Shown: piece after piece, positions 56,290 through 63,848 of the stretch | How the letters are laid out: each line of letters begins with the position of its first letter | Numbering within the stretch: the stretch's first letter is position 1 | From: CAZJFH01 sp964545205 | GTDB taxonomy: Bacteria; Pseudomonadota; Alphaproteobacteria; Rhodospirillales; Magnetospirillaceae | Assembly (NCBI GenBank): GCA_964545205.1 | Contig: CAZJFH010000001.1 | Coordinates: 79,916-143,915 of the forward strand | Direction of reading: 5' to 3' | DNA: 64,000 bases | The notes under the pieces: generated by a model | The model's database searches: none | Seen by the model: only the letters and a program-made list of their open reading frames with translations | Told to the model about the DNA's origin: nothing | Translations under genes and position numbers: made by a program

Positions 56290-56411
56290 CGGCCTCGTCT
56301 CCTGTCCTTGAAAAGCAGGCATGGCTCCCACGCCGGGGCGATCCGATCAACCCGTCCGGATGGGTTAACTCGTTCGGAGGGCGCGGATCCGCAGGCCCGC
56401 GCCGCCGGGTT

Positions 56412-57500
56412 TCAGAACTCGATGCCGTAGCCGACCATCACGCCGACGACGTCGGAGCGGTTGTCCTCGATGTCGGAGCTCACCCAGCCGAGCTCGGCGG
56501 TGACGCCGATCTCGAAGGCGTAGCCGGCCGAGACCTGGAAGAACGACTCGTCGGTGGTCGTGGTGGCGTCGTCGTTGGAGCGGAAACCGCCGCTGACGCC
56601 GCCGAACCACGGGCCGTAGCCCGCGGCGACGCCCAGCGTGACGACGTCCTGGCCGGCGCCGTCGACCACCGTGCCGTCGACGCCGTCGGTGTTGTCGTCG
56701 AAGTGGATGTAGTCGACCATCGGCGCCAGGATCAGGTCGTCGGTGACCTCGATCTCGTAGACGGCGCCGAGTTCGTAGGCGAGCATGTCCTCGCCGACCC
56801 CGGTGCCGCCGTCCTGGCGCAGCACGCCGGCCCGCAGCACCAGCCCTTCGGCGAAGGCCGGCTCGAAATCCAGGGTGACGGCGTAGTTGTTCAGCCCCTC
56901 GGTGTTGCCGGCGCCGCCGTCGTCGCGATCGAGCTGGCCGCGGCCGGTCAGGATCGAGTCGGCGGCGAAGGTGTCGTCGCGGGTGAAGATGCTGGCGTTG
57001 ACGGTGACCGCGCCGACCCCGTCGAGCGCGGCGTTGGCCATGCCGCCGAAGCCGATTCGCTCGTTGACCTCGTAGTCGCCGGTGAAGGTGTCGCCGTACA
57101 GGCCGACGACGGCGTCGTGCAGGCCGAAGGTGGCGCCGAACTTGCCGCCGTAGACGCCGAAGCGCTCGGTCTCGTAGACCAGGACCAGGTTGTCGAGCCA
57201 GGCGCCGTGGTCGTCGAAGACCCGGTCCTGGTCGGGATCGAGGTCGAGCACCGGCTCGAGCTTGCCGACGAAGCTCAGCCGCAGCTCGGGCGTGAGGTGC
57301 AGGTCGACCGCGGCCTCGATCTTGGCGTAGGTGTCGCTGCCGCCGACGCCGTCCTCGGAATGGACGATGTGGTCGGACTGCACTTCGATGCCGACCGCGC
57401 CGGACACCCACTTGCCCTCGGCATCCGCCGCCAGCGCGGCCGTGCCATACCCCAAGATGCCGGCCGCGACGCCCGCGGCGGCGATTCCCCTCTTCATCAT
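56412..57500 (-). CDS. Outer-membrane porin, Gram-negative type
   Basis: A 362-residue exported beta-barrel protein. It has a signal peptide cut near ALAADAEG, then many alternating strands rich in Gly, Asp and aromatic residues, and ends in the outer-membrane signature Phe (VGYGIEF). Asp-rich loops (DLDPDQDRVFDD) suggest cation preference. It starts 34 bases after the arsR stop on the same strand. A TATAAC box overlapping the arsR stop could give it its own promoter. Substrate unknown. Confidence 0.83.
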   Translation of the reverse strand: MMKRGIAAAGVAAGILGYGTAALAADAEGKWVSGAVGIEVQSDHIVHSEDGVGGSDTYAKIEAAVDLHLTPELRLSFVGKLEPVLDLDPDQDRVFDDHGAWLDNLVLVYETERFGVYGGKFGATFGLHDAVVGLYGDTFTGDYEVNERIGFGGMANAALDGVGAVTVNASIFTRDDTFAADSILTGRGQLDRDDGGAGNTEGLNNYAVTLDFEPAFAEGLVLRAGVLRQDGGTGVGEDMLAYELGAVYEIEVTDDLILAPMVDYIHFDDNTDGVDGTVVDGAGQDVVTLGVAAGYGPWFGGVSGGFRSNDDATTTTDESFFQVSAGYAFEIGVTAELGWVSSDIEDNRSDVVGVMVGYGIEF

Positions 57501-57534
57501 TGCAGCTACCTGCCCCCTCTTTGATCCCCGAATG

Positions 57535-58119
57535 TTATAACGTAACGTCGAGCCGGGCAAGCCCCGGCTCGCCCTCGCCCGCGCGGCAGGCACGGGCGAC
57601 GGTGTCGAGCAGCAACCGCAGCCCCGGTTCGGACTCGCGGTCGAGCGAGTAGAGAATCTGCTGGCGGCGGCGGCGGGTGCGCACGAGCCGCAATTCGCGC
57701 AGCCGCGCGAGGTGCTGCGACAGCGCCGACTGGCCGATGCCGAGCGCCGCCTCCATGGCGCCGACCGGCTTCTCGCCCGCCGAAAGCTGGCACAGGATCT
57801 TCAGCCGCCACGGATTGGCGATCGCCCTGAGAATCCGGCAGGCGTGGTCGGGCGCCCCGGCCAGCCGGGCCAGCGGCGCCGGCGACGGGCGCTCGCCCGG
57901 CGCGACGCCGGCGCGGGCGAGATCGGCCATCGTGCGCGCCACCTGTTCCGCCGACAGCGGCAGGCCGTCGTCGCGCGCCCGCTCGACGATGTCGTCGACG
58001 CTCGGCCGCGCCTCGCCGTCCAGCAGCAGTCTGGCGACCACGATGTGCGGATAGGTCGGCGTCAGGCCTGCGTCGCGCAGGCGCGCCACCGCACCTTCGA
58101 AAACCCTGGCATCCAGCAT
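57535..58119 (-). CDS. ArsR-family regulator fused to a Fur-like N-terminal winged helix
   Basis: A 194-residue protein with two DNA-binding-type domains. Residues 1-75 resemble the Fur N-terminal helix set (RLRDAGLTPTYPHIVVARLL, then LSAEQVARTMADLARAGVA). Residues 88-178 form an ArsR domain (ILCQLSAGEKPVGAME, ALGIGQSALSQHLARLR, QQILYSL). It has Cys94, Cys110 and Cys178. Cys110 and Cys178 sit where SqrR/BigR persulfide sensors have their disulfide-forming pair (66 apart there, 68 here). The start at 58119 has GGGGAGGGGG before it. A palindrome upstream at 58202 may be its operator. The sulfur-sensing role is inferred. Confidence 0.8.
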   Translation of the reverse strand: MLDARVFEGAVARLRDAGLTPTYPHIVVARLLLDGEARPSVDDIVERARDDGLPLSAEQVARTMADLARAGVAPGERPSPAPLARLAGAPDHACRILRAIANPWRLKILCQLSAGEKPVGAMEAALGIGQSALSQHLARLRELRLVRTRRRRQQILYSLDRESEPGLRLLLDTVARACRAGEGEPGLARLDVTL

Positions 58120-58201
58120 CGTCCCCCTCCCCGCCGTCGCGTTGCGGGTCGCGCCCTGGGCGCGACCGACGATGGGGACATTACCCACAAAGATTTATGC
58201 T

Positions 58202-58222
58202 TGCAAGTGCGAATGACTTGCA
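58202..58222. promoter_or_regulatory. Candidate operator upstream of the ArsR-type regulator
   Basis: TGCAAGT (58202-58208) and its exact complement ACTTGCA (58216-58222) are separated by 7 bases. CTTGCAAG (58200-58207) forms a second overlapping palindrome. It lies in the 116-base gap between the cupin stop and the regulator start. The 10-mer GCAAGTGCGA (58203-58212) recurs inverted upstream of soxC at 18467-18476. Confidence 0.45.
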
Positions 58223-58235
58223 TCTGCACCGGAGG

Positions 58236-58679
58236 TCACGCGTCCAGGAACGCCGCCACCGCCGGATCGGCGCGCAGGCCCGCGATGTCCTGTTCGGTGG
58301 GGAGTTGCGGCTTGTCGCGCAGGGCGTTGACCATGCACAGGAAGCCCATCGGCTCGCCGGCGCTGGCCTTGAACTGGTGCCAGGCCCAGGCCGGGATCGA
58401 CACCAGGTCGAAGGGCGCGAGCGCGCGCACCGCGCCGCCGACCATCGCCTCGCCACGGCCGCGCAGGATCATCACCGCGTGGGCGTGCTCGTGGCGCTCG
58501 AGGGTCGAGTGGCCGCCGGCCGCCATCTCGAAATAGCGCAGCTCGCACCGCAGCGCCGGGTCGGCGAACAGCACCTGGCGCGAGATGGCGCGAAACGGCG
58601 CGCTGCCCTCCTCCTTGTAGGGCATGCGCTCGACATCCTCCCAGCGGAAGTCCTGGAAGGCGCGGAAGAAGTCGTTCAT
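58236..58679 (-). CDS. Cupin, probable methylthioxylulose-5-phosphate methylsulfurylase
   Basis: A 147-residue single-domain cupin. The metal-binding His cluster is RHEHAHAVMILRGRGE, and the second motif is SIPAWAWHQF. It opens FFRAFQDFRWEDVERMPYKEEG. It overlaps the RuBisCO-like gene by 4 bases. In Rhodospirillum rubrum such a cupin acts after the RuBisCO-like protein, splitting 1-methylthioxylulose 5-phosphate into methanethiol and 1-deoxyxylulose 5-phosphate, an isoprenoid precursor. The call depends on that pairing; the cupin fold alone would not specify it. Confidence 0.72.
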   Translation of the reverse strand: MNDFFRAFQDFRWEDVERMPYKEEGSAPFRAISRQVLFADPALRCELRYFEMAAGGHSTLERHEHAHAVMILRGRGEAMVGGAVRALAPFDLVSIPAWAWHQFKASAGEPMGFLCMVNALRDKPQLPTEQDIAGLRADPAVAAFLDA

Positions 58680-59815
58680 GGCCGTGCGTACCGGTGCTGG
58701 TGGACGGTGCGGACGAAGGCGGCGGTCTCGTCGGTCAGGCGCTCGCGCGCCGCCAGCAGATTGCCGCCGATCAGCAACATGGCGTCGGGGCCGTAGAAGT
58801 CCAGGATTTCCGGCACCCGCTCGGTGGTCATGCCGCCGGCCGGAACCGGCACGCAGGGCCTCAGGCCGTTCCAGTCGTCCAGCGCCGCCGCCGCCAGCGC
58901 GCGGCAGGTCCGGCGGCTGTAGCCGAAGCGGCCGCCGTGGTTCGGGAAGATGGTGGCGTCGGCGCCGCACATCCGGAACAGCCTGCCCAGCAGCAGCGGC
59001 GGCGCGATCCGCGCCGCCCCCGCCATCGCCGGATGGGCCATGAACGCCATCTCGGGGAAGTCGCGGACCAGCGCCGCGAAGGCCGGCAGGCCGACGACCA
59101 TCGGCGCCACCAGCACGGTGTCGAGGCCGGCGGCCCGCGCCGCCGCGACCTGGGCGCGGAGCTGGTCGAGATGGCCCGACAGGCTGGGCACGTAGCGGGT
59201 GCGCAAGCCGGTGGCGGCGTTGGCCCGCGCCACCGCCTCCGCGCAGGCCTCGACCCGCGCCGCGAACGGGCTGTAGGCCTGGTCGGCGAGCCCGTGGTCG
59301 TCCTTGATGAAGTCGACGCCGCCGCGGGCGAAGCGCTCGGCCAGCGACGCCAGCTCCGCGGCCGGCAGCCCCTGCGGCTTGAGCGCCGAGCAGGTCAGCG
59401 CCCGCCCCTCGGCGCCGACGCGGTTGCGCAACTGTTGCAGACCGTGGCCGGGTCCGCCGAAACTGGCCGCCATGTCCCGCGGAAACTCTGCGTCGACGAG
59501 GGCGACGTCGTCGTGGATCGAGGTGTTGCCGAACAACATGTTCAACAGCTGCCCGGGCTCGCCGCCGGTGGTCGCCGCGGCCAGCGCGATGCGCACCTCG
59601 AAGCTGCCGTCGCCGTTGTCTGCGATGCCCAGCACCCGGCCGACGATGTCGGCCAGCACCGCGGCGTCGTCGATGGCGGCCAGCGGCATCTCGACGCTCT
59701 GCTCGACGGCGATGCCCTGGGCCCGCGCGTCGATATCGGCGGCGGCGCCGCGGATGCGGTAGACGGCGACGACGCTGCCGGCGCGATGCGCGGTCGCCGA
59801 AGGGGCCTGGTTCAT
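58676..59815 (-). CDS. RuBisCO-like protein (form IV), probable methylthioribulose-1-P isomerase
   Basis: A 379-residue RuBisCO-like protein. The motifs compared with true RuBisCO: CSALKPQGL keeps the first active-site Lys region; VDFIKDDHGLADQ keeps Lys and Asp of the carbamate site, but the usual Glu of KDDE is His; MAHPAMAG keeps the His region; the mobile-loop Lys is not recognisable. It therefore cannot fix CO2. In R. rubrum a form IV protein paired with a cupin isomerises 5-methylthioribulose-1-phosphate in methylthioadenosine recycling. The gene is first in the RLP-cupin pair. A 16-bp palindrome lies upstream at 59899. Confidence 0.82.
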   Translation of the reverse strand: MNQAPSATAHRAGSVVAVYRIRGAAADIDARAQGIAVEQSVEMPLAAIDDAAVLADIVGRVLGIADNGDGSFEVRIALAAATTGGEPGQLLNMLFGNTSIHDDVALVDAEFPRDMAASFGGPGHGLQQLRNRVGAEGRALTCSALKPQGLPAAELASLAERFARGGVDFIKDDHGLADQAYSPFAARVEACAEAVARANAATGLRTRYVPSLSGHLDQLRAQVAAARAAGLDTVLVAPMVVGLPAFAALVRDFPEMAFMAHPAMAGAARIAPPLLLGRLFRMCGADATIFPNHGGRFGYSRRTCRALAAAALDDWNGLRPCVPVPAGGMTTERVPEILDFYGPDAMLLIGGNLLAARERLTDETAAFVRTVHQHRYARP

Positions 59816-59898
59816 CGGAGCTCCTGGACTGATCCTGCGGCCAAATCACCCGAGGCCCGCGGCCGCGTCAACCGAAATCGGCGCCGCGCAATATGACC

Positions 59899-59914
59899 GT
59901 CGGCCTAGGCCGAC
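59899..59914. promoter_or_regulatory. 16-bp perfect palindrome in a divergent promoter gap
   Basis: GTCGGCCTAGGCCGAC reads identically on both strands. It lies in the 161-base gap between the divergent RuBisCO-like and hemerythrin genes, about 85 bases from the RLP start. This placement is as expected for a dimeric repressor site; the regulator is unknown. Confidence 0.4.
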
Positions 59915-59976
59915 TTAAACCTCTGCTCCTGTTCACCGCGCCCGCGAGTCGCAATAGGATCGCGGCTGGAGGCATG

Positions 59977-60405
59977 ATGATCGAACCGTTCGACATCATT
60001 ATCACCGGGGTGCCGGAATTCGACCGCGATCACCGCGAGATCGCGCTGCTGTGCCGCGAAACCGCGCGCCAGCTCGTCGCCGGCCGGCGCCGCGCCGCCA
60101 CCGCCTTCGCCCGCCAGGCCTTCGCCCACCTGCACAGCCATCTGATCCGCGAGGAGCGCTTCCTGGCCGGGATCGGCTATCCGCACCTCGCCGCCCACCG
60201 CAAGGCCAAGGTCCGGCTGATGGGCGCGGCCCTGCGCTTCGTGCGCGCCGTCGCCGTCGAGTCGATCCCGCCGGCGGCGCTGCTGCGCCAGTTCGAGCAG
60301 TTGCTCGACGAAGGCCTGCGCTCGGTGATGGTCACCGACGGCGCCTATGCCCGCCACCTCCAGGAACGCGGCTACGTCGTACGCCTGGGCGACGCCGCCG
60401 AATAG
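59977..60405 (+). CDS. Hemerythrin-like domain protein with one ligand changed
   Basis: A 142-residue bacteriohemerythrin-type four-helix protein. Iron ligands by position: His19 (DRDH), His55 and Glu59 (HSHLIREE), His70 and His74 (YPHLAAHRK), and Asp121. The last His of the HxxxxD motif is Ser116 here (SVMVTD), so one site of the di-iron centre lacks a ligand. It may still bind one or two irons, or act as a different sensor. ATG 59977 is chosen over 59974 because GGAGG at 59968-59972 is better spaced. Divergent from the RLP gene. Confidence 0.78.
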   Translation: MIEPFDIIITGVPEFDRDHREIALLCRETARQLVAGRRRAATAFARQAFAHLHSHLIREERFLAGIGYPHLAAHRKAKVRLMGAALRFVRAVAVESIPPAALLRQFEQLLDEGLRSVMVTDGAYARHLQERGYVVRLGDAAE

Positions 60406-60406
60406 C

Positions 60407-61177
60407 TCAGCCCTCGCCCTCGGTCGGGATGTGCAGGGTGGTGCCGCAGTGCTTGCAGTGCACCGCGTCGGGATCGTGGCGCAGCAGGCCGCAGGTCGGG
60501 CATTCGTGGCGCACCTTGCCGGGCCGGAACACCGTCTGCGCCAGCCGCACGAACAGGCTGATGCCGAACATCATGATGATGACCGCCAGCAGCTTGCCCT
60601 CGGTGCCGGCGAGGATGATGTCGCCGAAGCCGGTGGTGGTCATCGCCGTCACGGTGAAGTACAGCGCGTCGACGTAGTTCTCGATCGCCGGGTTCTGCCG
60701 CGCCTGGGTGACGTAGACCACCGCCGTCATCACGAACACGAACACCACCAGGTTGATCGCGCTGAGGATGATGTCGTAGTTGGCCTTGAAGAAGGCCGAG
60801 CGCCGGCACAGCAGGCCGAGCACGTGGTAGGAGCGGATCAGCCGCAGCACGCGGACGATGCGCAGGAAGGCGTAGCTTTCGGTCAGCGCCGGCATCAGCA
60901 GCGAGGCGATCACCACCAGGTCGGCGAGGGAGCCGGGGCGGACGAAGAACCTGACGCGGCGGTTGGCGATCCACAACCGGGCGCCGAAATCGGCGGCCAG
61001 CAGCAGCGCCAGACCGAGATCGACCCAGACCAGCCACGGATGGTGCGGCACGAACGACACCGCCACGAAGAACGCGATCACCGCCAGGTCGAAGGCGATC
61101 ATCGCGTACTGGAACCTCGCGGCCCGCCGGCCGCGGCCGTAGTAGAGTTCGTGAAGGACGCGACGCGGTTCGCTCAA
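60407..61177 (-). CDS. Voltage-gated-type cation channel with C-terminal zinc ribbon
   Basis: A 256-residue channel subunit. Helices S1-S4 cover about 24-116, with an arginine-rich S4 (RIVRVLRLIRS, 106-116). A pore loop follows with the filter TTTGFGD (180-186), the K+ channel type. After S6 the C-tail holds CPTC (Cys226, Cys229) and CKHC (Cys241, Cys244), a rubredoxin-like zinc ribbon. Bacterial KvAP-like channels do not normally have one. It could sense metal or redox state or anchor a partner. Its stop lies just past the convergent hemerythrin stop. Confidence 0.83.
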   Translation of the reverse strand: MSEPRRVLHELYYGRGRRAARFQYAMIAFDLAVIAFFVAVSFVPHHPWLVWVDLGLALLLAADFGARLWIANRRVRFFVRPGSLADLVVIASLLMPALTESYAFLRIVRVLRLIRSYHVLGLLCRRSAFFKANYDIILSAINLVVFVFVMTAVVYVTQARQNPAIENYVDALYFTVTAMTTTGFGDIILAGTEGKLLAVIIMMFGISLFVRLAQTVFRPGKVRHECPTCGLLRHDPDAVHCKHCGTTLHIPTEGEG

Positions 61178-61262
61178 GGCAGTCTCCCGGACGGGGAGAG
61201 TTTAGACCGCTGCCGCCGGCGCGCAAGCGGCTCCGCCGAAAGATCGGCGGCATCTCCGACAA

Positions 61263-61290
61263 AAGTCGCAGGCCGGCGGCAGAAGTCGCA
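61263..61290 (+). promoter_or_regulatory. Direct repeat AAGTCGCA upstream of the HD-GYP gene
   Basis: AAGTCGCA occurs at 61263-61270 and 61283-61290, exactly 20 bases apart (two helix turns), 52-79 bases before the HD-GYP start in a 164-base divergent gap. Spacing is right for a tandem-binding activator, but the site could be chance. Confidence 0.25.
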
Positions 61291-61341
61291 CCCGCCCCGG
61301 TGCGCTTGAGAGGCGCCCGGCCGCGGCGTAGCATCGGGGAC

Positions 61342-63798
61342 ATGACAGCCTCGCCGCACCCCGCGCAGTCGCCCGGCATCCGCGGCGCCAGCAGCCGCAA
61401 CGCGGCCTACCAGGCCGCTCTCGACGCACTTGCCGAGGCCGGAGCCGGGCGCGCCCTGATCTGCGAGCCGGCCTCGCCGCGTGCCGGCGCGCCTTTGGTG
61501 GTGCGCCTGTCCAGCGGCATCCCCGGCGCCAGCAACAAGATCCTCGCCGCCGCCGGCATCGGGCCCAGCGCCGCCGAAACCGCCTTCGCCGCCGGCAGTC
61601 CGGCCAGCGTGGTCGACTACCGCGGCGGCGGCGCGATCCCCACCACCGTCGAGAAGACGGCCGGGGCCGGCGTGGCCGTGCTCGCCGCCGTTCCGGGGCA
61701 GGGGCGGCCGCAGGCGCTGGTCGTCGCGCTGGTCGACGACGGCGCCGCCCCGGAGCGGGTGGCGGCCGCGACGGCGGCGGTGGCCGCGGCGCTGGCGCAG
61801 GCGCTGCCCGGCCTGCGCGCCAGGAGGCCGGCGACGCCCGGCTCCGAGATGCTGCTGCGCGACGAGGTCGCCCAGGCCATCCAGCAGTGCCTGGAGATCG
61901 TCGAGCTCGAACCGCTGTCGAACCGCGTGCTCGACCACTGCCGGCGCTTCACCGGCGCCGAGTTCGGCTTCGTCGCCTTCGTCGATCCCGAGACCGAATT
62001 CCTGGTCGCGCCGACCATGACCCGCGACATCTTCGACCAGTGCCGGGTGGCGGGCAAGACCATCACCTTCGAGCGCCCGGGCGGCATCGGCGGCTGGGTC
62101 GTCGACAACCGCCAGCCGCTGATCGCCAACGAACCCGAAGCCCATCCGGCCAGCGTCGGCACGCCGCCGGGTCACCTGCCGATCCGCCGCTTCATGGGCG
62201 TGCCGTGCATGTTCCAGAGCGATCTGCACGGCATGATCGCGCTGGCCAACAAGCCGACGCCGTTCGACACCGCCGACCTGGCGCTGGTCTCGACCTTCGG
62301 CGGCCTCTACGCCGCCGCGGTGGCGCGGCACTTCTCGGAATCGGCGCTCCGGGCCAGCGAGGCGCGGCTGGCGGCGGCCCAGGCCAAGGCGCGCCTGGGC
62401 AACTGGTCGTGGACGCCGGCCGGAGGCGAGTTGCGCTGGTCGGCCGAGGTCTACCGCATCTTCGGCCTCGCGCCCGACGCGCCGGTCGACATCGAGACCT
62501 TCCTGGCCGCCGTGCATCCCGCCGACCGCGCCGCGGTCGAGAACACGGTGGCGCGAATGGCCGCCGCCGGCGACGCCGCCGCGCTGGACTACCGCATCCT
62601 GCGCCCCGACGGCGACACCCGCCACGTCCACGAGGAGATCGACACCCAGCGCGACGAGGCCGGCGTGGTGATCCGGGCCTGGGGCACGATCCAGGACGTC
62701 ACCGAGCTGCGCACCGCCGAGACGGCGCTGCAGCGCGCCAATCGCGCCCTGCGCACGCTCAGCGCCTGCAACGCCATCCTGGTCCACGCCCGCGACGAGG
62801 TCCGCCTGCTCGACCAGATGTGCCAGGGCGCCGTCGGCTCGGGCGGATACCCCTACGCCGGCATCTGGCTGACCCGCGACGGCACCCTGACGCCGGCGGC
62901 CGCGGCGGGCACCCCCTGCGCCTGCTTCGCGGAGGAGCGCGGCGGCATCGGCCCGGCCGTGACCCGGGCCTGGCAGGAACGGCGCGCGGTCGTCGAGCGG
63001 CGCGGATGCGTGGGCGAGGGTCCCGGCGGCTGCTCGCTGATGGCGCTGCCGCTGCCGCACGACGGCGCCATCCTCGGCGTGCTGGCGATCGAAATGCCGG
63101 AAGCCGACGCCTTCGACGACGAGGAACGGGCGCTGCTGACCGAACTGGCCGCGGACACCGCGTTCGGGCTCGACGCGCTGCGGGTGCGCCAGGACCGCCA
63201 GCGCACGCACGAGGCCCTGTGGCATGGTCTGGAGGCGGCGATCCAGGCCATCGCCTCGGCGCTGGAGGCGCGCGATCCCTACACCGCCGGCCACCAGCGC
63301 CGCGTCGCCGACCTGGCGGCGGCGATCGCCCGCGAGATGGGCCTCGCCGCCGAAGCCGTCCACGGCATCCACCTCGCCGGCAGCATCCACGACATCGGCA
63401 AGATGGCGGTACCGGCCGAGATCCTGACCCGGCCGGGCCGGATCAGCGACCTCGAGATGGCGCTGATCCGCACCCACCCGCAGATCGGCCACGACATCAT
63501 CAAGGGCGTCGACTTCCCGTGGCCGATCCGCGACACCATCCTGCACCACCACGAGAAGCTCGACGGCTCGGGATACCCGCTGGGCCTGGCCGGCGAGGCC
63601 ATCGCGCTCGAGGCGCGCATCGTCGCCGTCGCCGACATCGTCGAGGCGATGGCCAGCCACCGCCCCTACCGGCCGGCGCTGGGCGTCGAGGTGGCGCTGG
63701 CCGAGATCGAGAAGGACGCCGGCACCCGACTCGACGCCGACGCGGTGCGGGCCTGCGCGCGGCTGTTCCGGGACAAGGGCTACGCCTTCCCGCGGTGA
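61342..63798 (+). CDS. GAF-PAS-GAF-HD-GYP protein, probable c-di-GMP phosphodiesterase
   Basis: An 818-residue cytosolic signalling protein. A weakly conserved N-terminal region is followed by a GAF domain (about 180-335, with GGIGGWVVDNRQPLIANEPEA), a PAS domain with PAC (about 345-455), a second GAF domain (about 470-610) and an HD-GYP domain. The HD pair is His683-Asp684 (SIHDIGK) and the GYP is 744-746, within HHHEKLDGSGYPLGL, so the metal ligands are intact. HD-GYP enzymes hydrolyse cyclic di-GMP. It is the second c-di-GMP-degrading protein in the window. Confidence 0.9.
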   Translation: MTASPHPAQSPGIRGASSRNAAYQAALDALAEAGAGRALICEPASPRAGAPLVVRLSSGIPGASNKILAAAGIGPSAAETAFAAGSPASVVDYRGGGAIPTTVEKTAGAGVAVLAAVPGQGRPQALVVALVDDGAAPERVAAATAAVAAALAQALPGLRARRPATPGSEMLLRDEVAQAIQQCLEIVELEPLSNRVLDHCRRFTGAEFGFVAFVDPETEFLVAPTMTRDIFDQCRVAGKTITFERPGGIGGWVVDNRQPLIANEPEAHPASVGTPPGHLPIRRFMGVPCMFQSDLHGMIALANKPTPFDTADLALVSTFGGLYAAAVARHFSESALRASEARLAAAQAKARLGNWSWTPAGGELRWSAEVYRIFGLAPDAPVDIETFLAAVHPADRAAVENTVARMAAAGDAAALDYRILRPDGDTRHVHEEIDTQRDEAGVVIRAWGTIQDVTELRTAETALQRANRALRTLSACNAILVHARDEVRLLDQMCQGAVGSGGYPYAGIWLTRDGTLTPAAAAGTPCACFAEERGGIGPAVTRAWQERRAVVERRGCVGEGPGGCSLMALPLPHDGAILGVLAIEMPEADAFDDEERALLTELAADTAFGLDALRVRQDRQRTHEALWHGLEAAIQAIASALEARDPYTAGHQRRVADLAAAIAREMGLAAEAVHGIHLAGSIHDIGKMAVPAEILTRPGRISDLEMALIRTHPQIGHDIIKGVDFPWPIRDTILHHHEKLDGSGYPLGLAGEAIALEARIVAVADIVEAMASHRPYRPALGVEVALAEIEKDAGTRLDADAVRACARLFRDKGYAFPR

Positions 63799-63848
63799 GG
63801 CGGGCGCCCGCCAGCCCCGCGGAGGGGGGGCCATTTCCCCCCGCGTTC

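Noticed and set aside
58676..59815. True RuBisCO large subunit
   Set aside because: The KDDE Glu is replaced by His and the loop-6 Lys is not present; no small subunit or phosphoribulokinase gene is near.
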